17,151 nucleotides of DNA from an uncultured Odoribacter sp. GTDB taxonomy: Bacteria > Bacteroidota > Bacteroidia > Bacteroidales > Marinifilaceae. Each line of letters starts with the position of its first letter. Position 1 is the first letter of the stretch. The translations under genes were made by a program, and so were the position numbers. This document shows positions 7,806 through 15,567 of the stretch, piece after piece. The notes beneath the pieces were generated by a model. The model was not told the origin of the DNA, did no database searches, and worked only from the letters and a program-made list of their open reading frames with translations. The DNA lies in assembly GCA_905204385.1 (NCBI GenBank), contig CAJKZL010000011.1, forward strand, positions 1 to 17,151. Direction: 5' to 3'.

Positions 7806-7813
7806 CAAAGATA
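7806..7813 (-). promoter_or_regulatory. -7 promoter box for propeller copy 4
   Basis: TATCTTTG on the minus strand exactly matches the TAnnTTTG box and is identical to the -7 box of the copy-3 promoter. No good TTTG lies 19-20 bases upstream. Transcription would start near 7800, giving a leader of about 95 bases that contains the 20-codon ORF. Confidence 0.5.
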
Positions 7814-8024
7814 AGGCAAAGAAATAATAAAATTAACTTATCCCATTTTCATTTATAAAGTTACTGTCTGATCGTCGAAGAGGCGAAAGCGGCTTATACA
7901 ATTTCTCATGTACTATAAAGAAGGGAAGAATTTATAGGGAATAAACATAGAAATAACATCTAATATAAGGTAGTGAATATGGAGAATTTCCCCATCATAA
8001 ACATATTAGTAAGTGGAAAAGCTG

Positions 8025-8032
8025 TATATTTG
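8025..8032 (+). promoter_or_regulatory. -7 promoter box for the ATPase/TOPRIM-like operon
   Basis: TATATTTG fits TAnnTTTG exactly and would start transcription near 8039. This favours ATG 8052 (leader about 13 bases) over the GTG at 8013, which would lie upstream of the transcript start. A GAGG-containing segment just before 8052 could help ribosome binding. No good -33 box is seen. Confidence 0.5.
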
Positions 8033-8051
8033 TAAGAGTAAAGACGAGGAT

Positions 8052-9257
8052 ATGATCAAGACTATTTCCATAGAAAATTACAAATCTGTATTAAAACTAG
8101 ACCTGGAGTTAGGAAGAATAAATGTTTTTATCGGAGCAAATGGTTCGGGGAAATCGAATATACTTGAAGCTATTGCGATGGTAAGCGCTCAGGAAGAAAC
8201 AGGCAAAGTCTATATTGAAACTCTTATCGGGATAGGTGTGAGGGTGGCAAAGCCGACCTTAACAGTCAGTTCTTTTTTGGGAAAAGTGCTTGCATCCTCT
8301 ATAAAATTTCAAGTAAAGATAGAAGAAAAAGATAAAATAGTACCTTATAGTTATTCCTTTTGTAGCACAAATGCCGATGATATTTATTCGGAATGGTCAG
8401 AGGAGAGCAGAATGAATTTATCCGGGCAATCAGCAATAAAGGAACTTGAAATAATTAGAGAATCTTTACAACGACTTAGGCAGAATATAAAGGATATGCA
8501 GGAACAATTAGCTGTATTAAAGGATTTGTATTCTAAATACAATGATAGAGATACTAAAACAGATGATTTGTTTTTAGCCAGCAGAATACTAAGAAGTTAT
8601 CTTATTTACAGTCCCAACATTTCTGCTTTACGCGGTCTCTCAAACGAAAGTAAAAAAACACCTTTAGGAATTAACGGCGAGGGATTGGATGTATTATTTT
8701 CATCTTTTTCTGAAGAACAGAAAAAAGAGTTACTTTTAGATTGTCATATCGATTGGCTGGATGCTGTCTTGATAGATAACAAGGAAGAATATAAAAACTT
8801 AGGGTATAAGTTAGGGCGTAGTATATCCAATTTATTTTTCGTAGACAAATATATGCAAAAAAAGAATAATGTATTTTCAGCCGAAAATGCTAACGAAGGT
8901 GCATTGTTTATACTTTTTTATCTTGCCTTGTTTATCAGTGATAAGACTCCGTCTTTTTTTGCTATAGATAACGTTGAATGCGGCTTAAACCCTCGTTTAT
9001 GTCGCTACTTGATGAAGACTTTGGCAGAATTATCCAAGAAAAATAATAAGCAGGCTTTAATCACTACCCACAATCCGGCAATATTAGACGGTTTAAATTT
9101 GCATGACGATGAACAACGTTTGTTTGTGGTATCGCGCAATGATGAAGGACAAACAAAGGTGGAACGGATTAAATTGAAACCCCAAGGACAAGAAAATATC
9201 AAGTTGTCTGATTTGTGGATAAGCGGACAGTTAGGTGGAATCCCTGAAATGTTTTAA
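8052..9257 (+). CDS. AAA/ABC-type ATPase, OLD/AriA-like (putative defence sensor)
   Basis: This 401-residue protein starts at ATG 8052 (MIKTISIENYKSV), the usual beginning of the family. The Walker A motif GANGSGKS is at 28-35. A coiled-coil-like, Leu- and charge-rich stretch at about 127-165 sits in the insertion expected of SMC/OLD-like ATPases. The Walker B region reads FFAIDNVECGLNP, with Asp306 followed by Asn and then Glu309, and an ITTHNPAIL switch follows with His340. It lacks a nuclease domain, and the next gene, 2 bases downstream, encodes a small TOPRIM-like protein. The split ATPase plus TOPRIM-like layout is that of OLD-type and PARIS (AriA/AriB) immune systems, where the ATPase senses or restrains and the partner is the effector. 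Defence function is inference. The gene is more A+T-rich than the flanking lipoprotein genes, which suggests transfer. Confidence 0.8.
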   Translation: MIKTISIENYKSVLKLDLELGRINVFIGANGSGKSNILEAIAMVSAQEETGKVYIETLIGIGVRVAKPTLTVSSFLGKVLASSIKFQVKIEEKDKIVPYSYSFCSTNADDIYSEWSEESRMNLSGQSAIKELEIIRESLQRLRQNIKDMQEQLAVLKDLYSKYNDRDTKTDDLFLASRILRSYLIYSPNISALRGLSNESKKTPLGINGEGLDVLFSSFSEEQKKELLLDCHIDWLDAVLIDNKEEYKNLGYKLGRSISNLFFVDKYMQKKNNVFSAENANEGALFILFYLALFISDKTPSFFAIDNVECGLNPRLCRYLMKTLAELSKKNNKQALITTHNPAILDGLNLHDDEQRLFVVSRNDEGQTKVERIKLKPQGQENIKLSDLWISGQLGGIPEMF

Positions 9258-9259
9258 TA

Positions 9260-9952
9260 ATGAAAATCGGAATTATTGCAGAAGGACGTTCTGATATTCG
9301 TGTAATAGAACGAATATTGAAAGGATGTGCAGGAATAGATAGTTCCGATGTCATACACCTACGCCCAGAGGACCAATTCGATGAAACTTCATTGGCTGAA
9401 ATGGATGAAAAGCAATTCAGTTCGTGGACGTGTGTCCGGGAAGAATGCCGTACTCAGGGAAGAATCGACAGTTTCATTCATAGTCCTGTTGAAGAGGAAC
9501 GTTTCGTTATCATCCAAATGGATAGTGCGGAAAGAGGGGAATACGGTGTGCCTGAACCTAACCGGAGTCATATAGGGGACTGGAAAGAATATAGCCGGCA
9601 AGTAAGGAAAAATATTATCGGCAAAATCCTGGAATGGACTGAAAACAAATTTGGAGACCGGTTGTTATACGCTATATGTGTGGAGGAATTAGATGCCTGG
9701 CTAATTCCTTTATACGATTCGAATCTTCCTGAAACAGCTCAAAAAGCAGATGCTAAAAAGCATTTATGGGACCAATGTATTTCTGCTTTAAAGCCCAAAG
9801 AAAAACGTGCGATTACTTCCCATCCCAGACTTTCCGATCGTTATCATAAATTGGCTGAAGGATTGAAGAAACCGAAAACGCTCAAACAGTGTACCAGTCG
9901 TAATGAAAGCTTGAAGTTATTTTGCGATTCATTAGAGATTTTACGAAATTAA
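9260..9952 (+). CDS. DUF4276-like TOPRIM-type protein, putative effector partner of the ATPase
   Basis: This 230-residue protein starts 2 bases after the ATPase stop, so the two form a coupled operon. The N-terminus KIGIIAEGRSDIRVIE carries the TOPRIM-like first acid (Glu8 in EGxSD). A buried strand FVIIQMDSAE at 82-91 supplies Asp88/Glu91, and VEELDAWLIP at 141-150 resembles the third conserved acidic stretch of DUF4276 proteins. Family knowledge: DUF4276 is grouped with TOPRIM-like folds, related to the nuclease parts of OLD proteins and to AriB (DUF4435) of PARIS. Role by inference: nuclease or toxin released or guided by the ATPase. No DNA-binding, membrane or signal segments are evident. 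A perfect hairpin follows the stop codon. The assignment rests on motif spacing, not on a profile search. Confidence 0.65.
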   Translation: MKIGIIAEGRSDIRVIERILKGCAGIDSSDVIHLRPEDQFDETSLAEMDEKQFSSWTCVREECRTQGRIDSFIHSPVEEERFVIIQMDSAERGEYGVPEPNRSHIGDWKEYSRQVRKNIIGKILEWTENKFGDRLLYAICVEELDAWLIPLYDSNLPETAQKADAKKHLWDQCISALKPKEKRAITSHPRLSDRYHKLAEGLKKPKTLKQCTSRNESLKLFCDSLEILRN

Positions 9953-9962
9953 GCGACGGGGT

Positions 9963-9991
9963 GAGAATCGGACAAATAATGTCCGATTCTC
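9963..9991. terminator. Perfect 12-bp inverted repeat between convergent genes
   Basis: GAGAATCGGACA (9963-9974) and its exact complement (9980-9991) enclose the 5-base loop AATAA. The right arm shares its last base with the helicase stop codon (complement of 9991-9993). It lies 10 bases after the TOPRIM-like gene's stop, so it serves convergent transcripts from both sides. Neither strand has a T-run directly after the stem, so it may block RNA decay or read-through rather than be a classical intrinsic terminator. Confidence 0.65.
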
Positions 9992-12777
9992 TATTCCCTT
10001 CCGCTTTTTTGAGAAGTTATCGATCCTATTTCCGATAATTTGTTCTCTATTCGCTTCCGTTCGTCGGTGCCGACCGTCGACAGACGGAGCAACGGAATCC
10101 CGTATAATGCCAATATCCGATTTTTTCTTTGATCGCGCTCCGATTGTTCGGTCCCTTCTTTATGGAACTCATAGCCATCTGTTTCTATGGCAAGCACCGG
10201 TTGTTTGCCGACACGATTATAAAGTAAAAAATCGAGATGCGTTGCCGCATTGGAAACATAACGGCGATCCTCCTCATCGAGCAATGAGAAATCGCGGAGC
10301 AACTGCCGCAACGGTTGGTGGCATATGATGCCCAGATGAGCAAAGTCAGGATTATCCGTAATCATATCCTCCAACAACGCATAGGTCAGGTTCTCGGAAT
10401 CGTACTCGGAAATTCGCTGATGATTTTTCAAAAAAGCCATTCGTGCTTCGGCATATTGCTTATACAGCAAATCGAAAACCGAACAGATCTTACTATCCGA
10501 AACCGTACAATTATTGTATTCGATATATGCAAGCAGATCTGAAATATTACAATCTTTCGGCTGATCGTTCCCTGAAACCACCAGGCAGAATTGCCGTTTG
10601 GCCCGAGAGATGGCAACATTCAGCAGGTTTGCATCGTCCGAAAATTTCGTAATCGTATCGTCCACGGTGGACAGGACAATCGCATCTTTCTCGCGTCCTT
10701 GAAATTTATGCACCGTGGCTACATCGATATGCTCACCCAGCAATTTATTCAGCGCATCGACCTGGCTATTGTAAGGTGCGATAACGCCGATTTCGTTCAT
10801 TTCGCATTGCAAAGTCGGTATTACCTCCCGGGTAATTACCTCTATCTCCCGTGGATTCATTTTACCACGAGAATGATTGCCGGCGACGGTGCGTTTAGCG
10901 GAAATCACATCCGCTTCCCCCTTATCTTCTGTCATAATGATAAGGCGACCACCATAAAATTTTTGATTGCAGAAGCTGATGATTTTGGGATGACAGCGAT
11001 AATGTTCACGAAGCAGCGTTTGAGATGCTGCGGGCAATACAAGACACATCGACTGCAAAAAGCTATTTTCCAAACAATTATAACGAGAATCTATCGACCA
11101 TTTCATTCCGATCGACTGCAATTTCAGCCGATCTTCCCCGGTAATCACATTCGGCAACTGCTTAGAATCGCCGACAATCACCGCATTCCGGGCACACATC
11201 AATGCCAGCGCTCCTGTTTCGACGGAAACTTGCGATGCTTCATCCATGATCACATAGTCGAGGACGACATCTGATTGGAAATTCAGGCGTGACGAGAAAG
11301 TGGTACTCAAAATAACCGGAAATTCTTCGATAAATTTTTCTGTAAAACACCTGAATACCGATCGCTTGTGCTTCTCGCCGAACCGATGATAAAGCACGTT
11401 GCGCAGATAAGTCATGGAATCTGCTTGCAGTTGTTCCCTCATCCGTTTTGCATCCTGAACGGCAAGCGTATTTTTGAGTTTTTCCATTTCATCGGTCAAT
11501 TCGTCATGCCTTGACCGATAAAAATTGTATTGGATAACAGAAATCAGTTCCAGAATGTTTTGTTGCGAAGCCCGGAGACCGACACCGCCGAAAAACCTAC
11601 GGATTTTGCGTTTCAGCAGATATGCCTTCATAGCATAGATGACCCTGGAAAACCAGCTCTTTTGCATTTGCTCATGCTCAGCATATAATTGCAACTCATT
11701 CCAAAAAGCCATTAACTGTTTAGAGGAGAGTTGTCCGCGTAAAAAAATTGCAGAACTAAATACATTTTCTTGCTCAAAATGTATTCTCTCAACCTCAAGT
11801 GCGCTTAACTCTTGTTGGACAAGCGCAAGCCGTTCCTGCCGGGCAAATATATCCTGCAATGCCTTTGCTTGTGAATCAATGCCTTTAAAAAAGTCAGCGG
11901 CGTCGGCTTTTACCGAATGCCACGAGTCCATATCGGCAGGGATCCTTTTCTTAGTTTCCTGCATCGCAAGGAATGTATCTTTGTTTTCTCTACTCCCCAA
12001 TAAAGCAGTGATAAAACCCATCCCGTATTTTTCCAGTTTCTCCTCTACATTAGCTATGGCGGAATTGTTATTGGATACGACAAGGACAGTTTTGCCTTGC
12101 GCAATGAGGTTAGCCACGATATTGAGAATCGTTTGTGTCTTGCCTGTACCCGGAGGCCCTTGAATAATGCTTATTTGATGCCCGAAAGCAGCCTGGACTG
12201 CCCTTTGTTGGCTAGCATTACAACCGAAAGGATAGATCAGCGAAGGCGCAACCATCTCCCGCACCCCGAACCGCTCCGGATTCAGGTAAGGTGCAATGGC
12301 CCGATCCTCGCTTAGGAAACCGATACTTCGATATTGTATCAGCAGCAGAGACGTCCCATCGTCAGCCTGCAAAGAATCGACTGCGGCAACATTTTTCAGA
12401 TATGCGAAAACGTCCTTTGACTGCTTATCTTCCAAACACGAATGTACCCATGTTATTTCCGAGCCCAAATAAGTGGAATGAGCGCCATTCTCATACTCGA
12501 CATACCAATATTTTTTATAGCCGCATGAAAACACTGCAATAAACGACAGCAAATTAAGCTTACAGCCCTTATGATAAACACAACACTGTTGCGGATCGAA
12601 CAACACAGGATTCCTCAGCCACACCACTCTGTGACGGCCATAGGAAAATACCTTCGAAGGATTGGTTCGGTAAACGATATCGTAGCCGCTACCATTCTTA
12701 CCACACTGACAACTATGAATCCGGGCGGTCTTCACCTGCCCGTCTATGATAATCATATTTTCGCGTTCGTTAAGCAT
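9991..12777 (-). CDS. UPF1-like SF1 helicase with C-terminal PD-(D/E)XK/DUF2726-type nuclease
   Basis: I start at ATG 12777 (MLNERENMIII). The frame is open up to a GTG at 12837, and a later ATG at 12756 is also possible. Residues below use the GTG numbering (948 residues). The Q-like motif NASQQRAV is at 207-214, Walker A GPPGTGKT at 227-234, a long helical insertion spans about 290-500, motif II MDEAS lies near 530, then GDSKQLP (III), VHKFQGREKD (V) and NVAISRAKRQF (VI). The C-terminus carries LDFLL (Asp869), AIETDGYEFH (Glu885, Asp887, His892) and QRKNRILALYGIPLLRLST, the pattern of DUF2726/Vsr-like nucleases. Helicase-nuclease fusions of this COG1112 class occur in defence systems such as Hhe and Mokosh, but the layout here (no DUF4011, no PLD) is neither exactly. 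It is a likely DNA- or RNA-processing defence protein. It follows propeller copy 5 on the same strand with no clear promoter. Confidence 0.8.
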   Translation of the reverse strand: MLNERENMIIIDGQVKTARIHSCQCGKNGSGYDIVYRTNPSKVFSYGRHRVVWLRNPVLFDPQQCCVYHKGCKLNLLSFIAVFSCGYKKYWYVEYENGAHSTYLGSEITWVHSCLEDKQSKDVFAYLKNVAAVDSLQADDGTSLLLIQYRSIGFLSEDRAIAPYLNPERFGVREMVAPSLIYPFGCNASQQRAVQAAFGHQISIIQGPPGTGKTQTILNIVANLIAQGKTVLVVSNNNSAIANVEEKLEKYGMGFITALLGSRENKDTFLAMQETKKRIPADMDSWHSVKADAADFFKGIDSQAKALQDIFARQERLALVQQELSALEVERIHFEQENVFSSAIFLRGQLSSKQLMAFWNELQLYAEHEQMQKSWFSRVIYAMKAYLLKRKIRRFFGGVGLRASQQNILELISVIQYNFYRSRHDELTDEMEKLKNTLAVQDAKRMREQLQADSMTYLRNVLYHRFGEKHKRSVFRCFTEKFIEEFPVILSTTFSSRLNFQSDVVLDYVIMDEASQVSVETGALALMCARNAVIVGDSKQLPNVITGEDRLKLQSIGMKWSIDSRYNCLENSFLQSMCLVLPAASQTLLREHYRCHPKIISFCNQKFYGGRLIIMTEDKGEADVISAKRTVAGNHSRGKMNPREIEVITREVIPTLQCEMNEIGVIAPYNSQVDALNKLLGEHIDVATVHKFQGREKDAIVLSTVDDTITKFSDDANLLNVAISRAKRQFCLVVSGNDQPKDCNISDLLAYIEYNNCTVSDSKICSVFDLLYKQYAEARMAFLKNHQRISEYDSENLTYALLEDMITDNPDFAHLGIICHQPLRQLLRDFSLLDEEDRRYVSNAATHLDFLLYNRVGKQPVLAIETDGYEFHKEGTEQSERDQRKNRILALYGIPLLRLSTVGTDERKRIENKLSEIGSITSQKSGRE

Positions 12778-12924
12778 AGCAGCACATTTTTTTCCGAGTT
12801 GATTACGCTTCTCTCGCTTATTGCCTGCGTTCCACACGACCTAAAAGCCCCCGCCAGAGGGAATACAGTCATCACGATAAGCCGCAATCCTTACCCCGGA
12901 CAGCAAAAAAACAGTCTATATGTT

Positions 12925-14121
12925 TTAGATTTTCTTTAATTTACATTTAAACAACACAGGGTTATCTTCATCCTGAAGCGATTCTGTCACACTCCGCAAT
13001 TTTTCCCTATCCTCTTCCTTCAGGAAAGGATTCCGGCTCACGATATACTGCCAAGCTTCCTTCAGAGATAAGGCATCATACATAAAAATGAAATCATCCT
13101 GATCGGTAACGGTATAATTAAGGGCCCTTAAATTGCCCCAATTCTTCAGGAGTAAGGATTCAGCAATTACGCTCTCTTCTTTTGCTTTGAAATAAATAAA
13201 TTCCTGTATCTTCTTCCCTTCCCCGAAATATCCCAAAATATAATCTCTGGAAACGCATACCTTTTCCAGCCCCACGATATAGCCCTGGTCTATCGATGTC
13301 TTTAAGATTTCCGTTCCCGTTTGGTTCAATAAAGATTCAGGGATTTTATTATGCACAAAGTTCACTGCATATTCCGGACAAACGGTATTGGAAAAAACTT
13401 TGTATATCGTATCGATGCGGGGATAGATAAGATAAACGGTATCTCTGTATTTACTGATGTATTTATTTAATTTCCAATGCTGATTTTTCTGATCGATCCC
13501 CGGTTCGTAGGGAAGGTAATACTTTCGGCTCCCATCTGTTGGGTTGAGCCGAATCAAATTATAGTCGTTGGAATAGCCGGTTACAAAGTAAAAACGATCG
13601 TCCAATTCAAAGAATTCATTAAAATAAATGGGAGGATCCAGATAAAACTCATGCTGTTTCCCTCCGTCCAAAGGGAAAACCACTATTTTATCCTGCAGCC
13701 TGTCTTGTATGTACAACGAATCGCCCTTTACAAAATAATCGCCTAAATCGATATATTCCCCGGGACCCCGTCCGACTACTCCGAACGATTTTAGATATTT
13801 GCCATTCCAGTCGAACATAAACACTTTTTTTAAGGTCTTATCCGATATGAAGATCCGGTCCTCAGTAAAGAAGGCATTGCCGTCCGCCCGAAACAAGCAG
13901 TCAGAAGCAGTTTCCAGTTTTATGACCTCGATATTTTGCTCCAGCAAGGGCGATATATCATATCCCCACTTGCTTTGGGAACTGTCCAGAATGATTTTTT
14001 GAATAGAGCCGGAGGCGTCCTTGTCCGAGGCACTTTTACACCCGGACAGGATAAGCACGAGCAGAAAGTAAAAACTCCTTTTAACCGATAAACCGGAATT
14101 CCATTTACACCACGACTTCAT
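12925..14121 (-). CDS. 6-bladed beta-propeller lipoprotein (copy 5)
   Basis: This 398-residue protein has an N-terminal extension MKSWCKWNSGLSVKR before a hydrophobic core and lipobox ILSGC (Cys28). Propeller elements are IKLETASD at 67-74, GRGPGEY at 117-123 and strands KVFMFDWNGKYLK at about 99-111, with the tail DEDNPVLFKCKLKKI. Upstream is the promoter and leader repeat shared with copy 7, including the first codons (MKSWCK). It ends only 87 bases before the helicase GTG (147 before the ATG 12777), and no strong terminator is seen there, so read-through into the helicase is possible. It borders the right side of the accessory block. Confidence 0.85.
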   Translation of the reverse strand: MKSWCKWNSGLSVKRSFYFLLVLILSGCKSASDKDASGSIQKIILDSSQSKWGYDISPLLEQNIEVIKLETASDCLFRADGNAFFTEDRIFISDKTLKKVFMFDWNGKYLKSFGVVGRGPGEYIDLGDYFVKGDSLYIQDRLQDKIVVFPLDGGKQHEFYLDPPIYFNEFFELDDRFYFVTGYSNDYNLIRLNPTDGSRKYYLPYEPGIDQKNQHWKLNKYISKYRDTVYLIYPRIDTIYKVFSNTVCPEYAVNFVHNKIPESLLNQTGTEILKTSIDQGYIVGLEKVCVSRDYILGYFGEGKKIQEFIYFKAKEESVIAESLLLKNWGNLRALNYTVTDQDDFIFMYDALSLKEAWQYIVSRNPFLKEEDREKLRSVTESLQDEDNPVLFKCKLKKI

Positions 14122-14223
14122 GATTCACTACCCTTTACGCATTCTTTAAACTTTTTTTCATATTCCTTGCTGAAACAAAAATAAAGATAAAAAACGAAAA
14201 TAAGGGCAACGAAACGCAAGAAG
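14104..14223. repeat. About 120-bp leader repeat, copy before propeller copy 5
   Basis: This stretch is nearly identical to 16564-16682: a few substitutions and one single-base indel near the start codon, and identical over most of the promoter part. It covers the first five or six codons (complement), the leader and the promoter. Similarity stops abruptly after GCAAGAAG. It marks a duplication or gene conversion of the 5' ends of paralogous genes. Confidence 0.85.
14182..14213 (-). promoter_or_regulatory. Probable promoter of propeller copy 5
   Basis: On the minus strand TATCTTTA (complement of 14182-14189) is one base off TAnnTTTG. It is preceded after 20 bases by TTCG (complement of 14210-14213), one base off TTTG. 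Transcription would start about 55 bases ahead of ATG 14121. An alternative TATTTTTG lies slightly downstream. It is inside the leader repeat, so copy 7 has the same element. Confidence 0.4.
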
Positions 14224-14334
14224 TTATCCATAAGCCGTTTAAAGGATAAACGGATCGAAACCCCGTCAACAAGGCCATAGACCACCTGCGTCGACGAGGC
14301 TTTTCCGCAAAACTTTTTGCTAAATCCTTACTAT

Positions 14335-15537
14335 TCAGACTTCATCTTTGAAAGTAAAAACAATAAGCATCGGATTATCTTCTTCCATGTTAAAGTTGCA
14401 GACAGCTTCAATCATCTCCGAAGGATAACTTTTTCTGTTTTTTTCATTCAGATTTTCTCTAAAGGCTGCAATGGAATTCCTATCCCAGACAGCAAATACC
14501 GTATTATGATGAATGGATTTAAAAAGCTTTAGATCAGGAGCGAAATTGGAATAGTTGTCGATACGCACCCCTTTCAGCAGCTTTTTATCCCATAATAAAG
14601 CCTTTACCCTGCTTTTATCTGTCATAAAATCTGCCAACAAGAATCTATTGTTCTCAAATAAATTCAAAAAACCTGTATTATAGATATTCTCCCGGATCAA
14701 ATCCTGTCTGACTTTATAATAATCTCCTTTCCTTTCTTCTAACCGGAGCCCCAACAGGCGGTCATCTATTTCTTTTTTATGCCTGATTTCCAGACAAAGC
14801 TCGGTTTGTCCCTGTTTTCTTCGATACAAATTATTAGAAAATAATTTATTATAAGTCACTTGTCCTTCAGCGACTACATAAGGCTGGTTAGAAAAAACAG
14901 ATGAAAAATATTCCGAAGAAGTATAGGGATATTCGACCACTTCCAAAGAATGATCGTAATCATGAATATCGATTACTGAAAACATATTATTATTCTTCCA
15001 GTTGGTACTATGATAACAAAATATTTTAGTGCTATCCAACATGCTACACTTAACGACGAAACCCAAATCCTCATTTTTATGCTTCACCTCTTTGATATAG
15101 CTGCCATCGATACCATATGTTTTAACGGCCATATTTACAGGATCGAACAAATTTACGGTACTATCCCAGGCATTCATATAAAATCCCGCTAATGCACCGT
15201 ACTCATGTGGTGCGCGCCCTTTTTTCCCTATAGTTCCTAAAAAGTTACCCTTGTCGCTAAAATACATCAACTTCTCTGCCGACGCATCCCAGATATAAAT
15301 TTTATCTTCAAACACTTCCAATTGGGTAATATCGGCAATTAAAGCATCGGCATTAGTTTCCAATACGATAAGGCTACATGTATCGAAATAATCCGGATCC
15401 CCATATTCGATTGCATCGACTTCCACCAGATCGTCATAATAAATGACATTTCCTTCAAAACCAGACTTCTTAGAAGAGCAGAAGCAACAGATTACCAAAA
15501 TAACACTCAGCAACAGAAATTTTTTCACTTTTTTCAT
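14335..15537 (-). CDS. 6-bladed beta-propeller lipoprotein (copy 6)
   Basis: This 400-residue protein starts MKKVKKFLLLSVILVICCFC, a signal with three Cys (17, 18, 20), any of which could be lipidated; Cys20 before SSKK is likely. Propeller features are IVLETNADALI at 57-67, GRAPHEY at 107-113, strands KLMYFSDKGNFLG at 89-101 and the tail MEEDNPMLIVF. It starts 30 bases after the stop of copy 7 with no separate promoter visible, so it is probably co-transcribed with it. It is more A+T-rich than the left-cluster copies 1-3. The 213-base gap after it holds only the leader of copy 5 and a weak inverted repeat (CCGTTT/AAACGG at 14235-14253). The ligand is unknown. Confidence 0.85.
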   Translation of the reverse strand: MKKVKKFLLLSVILVICCFCSSKKSGFEGNVIYYDDLVEVDAIEYGDPDYFDTCSLIVLETNADALIADITQLEVFEDKIYIWDASAEKLMYFSDKGNFLGTIGKKGRAPHEYGALAGFYMNAWDSTVNLFDPVNMAVKTYGIDGSYIKEVKHKNEDLGFVVKCSMLDSTKIFCYHSTNWKNNNMFSVIDIHDYDHSLEVVEYPYTSSEYFSSVFSNQPYVVAEGQVTYNKLFSNNLYRRKQGQTELCLEIRHKKEIDDRLLGLRLEERKGDYYKVRQDLIRENIYNTGFLNLFENNRFLLADFMTDKSRVKALLWDKKLLKGVRIDNYSNFAPDLKLFKSIHHNTVFAVWDRNSIAAFRENLNEKNRKSYPSEMIEAVCNFNMEEDNPMLIVFTFKDEV

Positions 15538-15567
15538 AAACTTCGGTTCAATCTATCCAGAAACGTT

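Larger units (their letters stand above)
7705..8051. other. 347-base divergent intergenic region at the left edge of the accessory block
   Basis: This stretch holds the leader ORF and -7 box of propeller copy 4 (minus strand) and the -7 box of the ATPase operon (plus strand). Between about 7820 and 8010 it is A+T-rich with no gene, tRNA, repeat or clear integration site that I can see. The left boundary of the accessory block should fall here. Confidence 0.6.

Noticed and set aside
8013..8051. GTG start giving 13 more residues on the ATPase
   Set aside because: The family normally begins with MIKTISIENY-like residues, and a -7 box at 8025-8032 lies inside the extension.
10591..11274. 227-residue plus-strand open frame
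   Set aside because: Antisense to the helicase core, whose motifs are intact on the other strand; no recognisable domain.
11639..12163. 174-residue plus-strand open frame
   Set aside because: Cys/Ser-rich antisense shadow of the helicase insertion and Walker A region; no domain.
7820..12924. Direct repeats or attachment sites flanking the accessory block
   Set aside because: I compared the A+T-rich left edge with the 12838-12924 gap and found no convincing shared sequence, integrase or tRNA.
12571..12939. 122-residue plus-strand open frame spanning the helicase 5' end
   Set aside because: Antisense to the helicase N-terminus, no family features and no promoter.
14235..14253. CCGTTT/AAACGG inverted repeat after propeller copy 6
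   Set aside because: Only 6 bp, 80 bases past the stop codon and with no T-run, so not called as a terminator.
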